NCBI GenBank assembly: GCA_963788205.1
Contig: CAWBGG010000005.1
Span: 496,001-560,000, forward strand
DNA from: CAVVMA01 sp963788205
GTDB taxonomy: Bacteria; Desulfobacterota; Binatia; Binatales; Binataceae
Direction of reading: 5' to 3'
DNA length: 64,000 nt
A program made the position numbers and the translations under genes. The notes under the pieces were generated by a model, which was given only the letters and a program-made list of their open reading frames with translations, searched no databases and was not told where the DNA came from. Below are positions 63,187-64,000 of this stretch, in pieces (the stretch's first letter is position 1; each line of letters opens with the position of its first letter).

Positions 63187-63605
63187 GCTGCCCTAGAAAA
63201 TTCGTTCGTGAGCCATGCCTGCACGTAATGAACATGAGTGGCCAAATCGTCCTCGCCCTCGACCCACGGATTCTCACTTGTGCGATGGCGCGACCATCGC
63301 TGCCAGCTTCGGCCGTCCAAGATCTGAATCACCTGCGTTTGTGGAATTGCGCGCTCGTCGCCCCTTACGAGTGCCGGGCAGAAGTAGGCCATATCTAGCG
63401 CTCCAGGTGGGTAGCCGGGCGCGATGTTGATCGCAATATCAGTTGCGGAATAGTTGTAACCAGCAGGCAGCGGCGCTTCGTGGAGGAGCAGCCAACGCAA
63501 ACCGTTCTCCACGATTGTTTCCCAGCGGACTCCGATCCGGTCGAGAAAAGCCTCGTCCGACGCGGGTAGTCGAAAGTGCCGGCGTGGTTCCGAGGAGGGG
63601 GTCAC
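63183..63605 (-). CDS. E2/UBC-like protein (prokaryotic E2 family E)
   Basis: 140 aa from GTG 63605, 2 bases after the ubiquitin-like gene's stop. Pattern: DEAFLDRIGVRWETIVENGLRWLLLHEAPLPAGYN, IAINIAPGYPPGALDMAYFCPAL, then DGRSWQRWSRHRTSENPWVEGEDDLATHVHYV. This matches the Prok-E2_E proteins of multiubiquitin operons. Only one Cys (C76, in AYFCPAL) is present; it lies where related proteins, as I recall, often have a His, so its catalytic role is uncertain. It would receive or position the Ubl after E1 activation. Confidence 0.88.
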   Translation of the reverse strand: MTPSSEPRRHFRLPASDEAFLDRIGVRWETIVENGLRWLLLHEAPLPAGYNYSATDIAINIAPGYPPGALDMAYFCPALVRGDERAIPQTQVIQILDGRSWQRWSRHRTSENPWVEGEDDLATHVHYVQAWLTNEFSRAA

Positions 63606-63607
63606 AG

Positions 63608-63925
63608 TTACCCGTCCTGTGCCGTCTTGAGCATCGTCTTGAACTTCTCGATGCCCGGCCGCGCGAGATCGACGACTTCGTCGAGTTCGATTTTCTCTAG
63701 CGCGCCGCCTCTCAGCACCTGTCGAAGAATGTACTTCTCCGGCGGTTTCTTCTCGGCGAGCTCAAGGATCTCGCGGCCGGTAATCTTGGGTCCATTGACC
63801 CTGATTTTCTCCTTATCCACGCGGATCAAATAAGCCCTGGCGTGCGGGTGCGGGTGACGGCAGGCCCTGGCACATTCCTCGATGTCGACAATCTCGTGAA
63901 CCTCGTTGTTTTCTTGCGGTTCCAT
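63608..63925 (-). CDS. Ubiquitin-like protein of the multiubiquitin family
   Basis: 105 aa from ATG 63925, with an AAGGAG ribosome-binding site. After a His-rich N-terminal tail (CARACRHPHPHAR) one beta-grasp Ubl domain runs from ~31: AYLIRVDKEKIRVNGPKITGREILELAEKK, LRQVLRGGALEKIELDEVVDL, ending KFKTMLKTAQDG. The C-terminal Gly is positioned for adenylation without trimming. Family members often have several Ubl repeats; this one has a single unit. First gene of the operon; an AT-rich leader lies upstream to the window edge. Confidence 0.88.
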   Translation of the reverse strand: MEPQENNEVHEIVDIEECARACRHPHPHARAYLIRVDKEKIRVNGPKITGREILELAEKKPPEKYILRQVLRGGALEKIELDEVVDLARPGIEKFKTMLKTAQDG

Positions 63926-64000
63926 GATTTGCTCCTTCTTTGAGACCCATGTTTTATCCGTGGCCCCACGTCTACATAGATAACAGCTAGAATTTAGCTA

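Overview
The window is high-GC bacterial chromosome, gene-dense, with Shine-Dalgarno starts and many overlapping stop/start pairs. It carries twin-arginine and lipoprotein signals, L,D-transpeptidase, PrkA kinase, a DUF1800/DUF1501 pair, DUF1329, DUF3108, a B12-dependent ribonucleotide reductase, an amidohydrolase next to a ThDP enzyme and several MBL/APH/DDN-type enzymes. This mix suggests a diderm environmental bacterium of the Desulfobacterota/Binatota kind. That assignment rests on general resemblance and is not a database result.

Layout. 1-14750 is mostly core: L,D-transpeptidase, a tandem pair of related lipoproteins, DUF1329 protein, amino-acid permease, an H1-like coiled-coil protein, a RidA protein with an H1-like tail, a DUF559 gene between inverted repeats, PrkA, an MBL hydrolase, and two GT-C type membrane glycosyltransferases. 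14780-23230 is an accessory region: an AbrB/Doc toxin-antitoxin pair, an IS5-group element whose CTAG target duplication is the doc stop region, a MntA/HepT pair with a frameshifted hepT, a second broken piece of doc, a Cys-rich secreted protein, a large lipoprotein, an IS1-like transposase, and a XRE-ImmA metalloprotease with a partner. 23311-34676 returns to core and catabolic genes: permease, TPR lipoprotein, LolB-like lipoprotein, oligopeptide-type ABC transporter (binding protein plus two permeases, no ATPase), amidohydrolase and ThDP enzyme.

34886-48383 mixes core genes with accessory blocks: an IS630 element; a restriction-modification operon (D12-class adenine methylase, compact putative nuclease, a gene with one in-frame TGA, a small gene); a frameshifted Fic gene; DUF3108, HEAT and D-aminoacylase genes; then a tRNA-Lys 3' fragment leading into an AT-richer stretch with an AbiU2-like HEPN gene, small unknowns, a decayed hicA with intact hicB, and a second IS630 element. 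48662-60082 is core-like: DUF1501/DUF1800, DciA, nrdJ with an operator-rich upstream region, a structured intergenic element, a small zinc-ribbon gene, a broken SRPBCC gene, DDN, GNAT, zinc-ribbon/TPR and APH-family genes. 60083-61027 is packed with palindromic repeats.

The most notable system is at the right end. Immediately downstream of a tRNA-Ala(GGC) gene, four tightly coupled minus-strand genes encode a single-domain ubiquitin-like protein of the multiubiquitin family ending in Gly, an E2/UBC-like protein (Prok-E2 family E type), a fused JAMM deubiquitinase-ThiF/E1 protein, and a DUF6527 protein. This is a complete bacterial ubiquitin-like conjugation/deconjugation operon of the kind found in defence islands. 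Here the position where a ThiF-type CxxC would be expected carries serines. Several toxin-antitoxin and Fic genes carry single frameshifts or stops, so the accessory regions are either eroding or contain assembly errors; read-level checks would decide.
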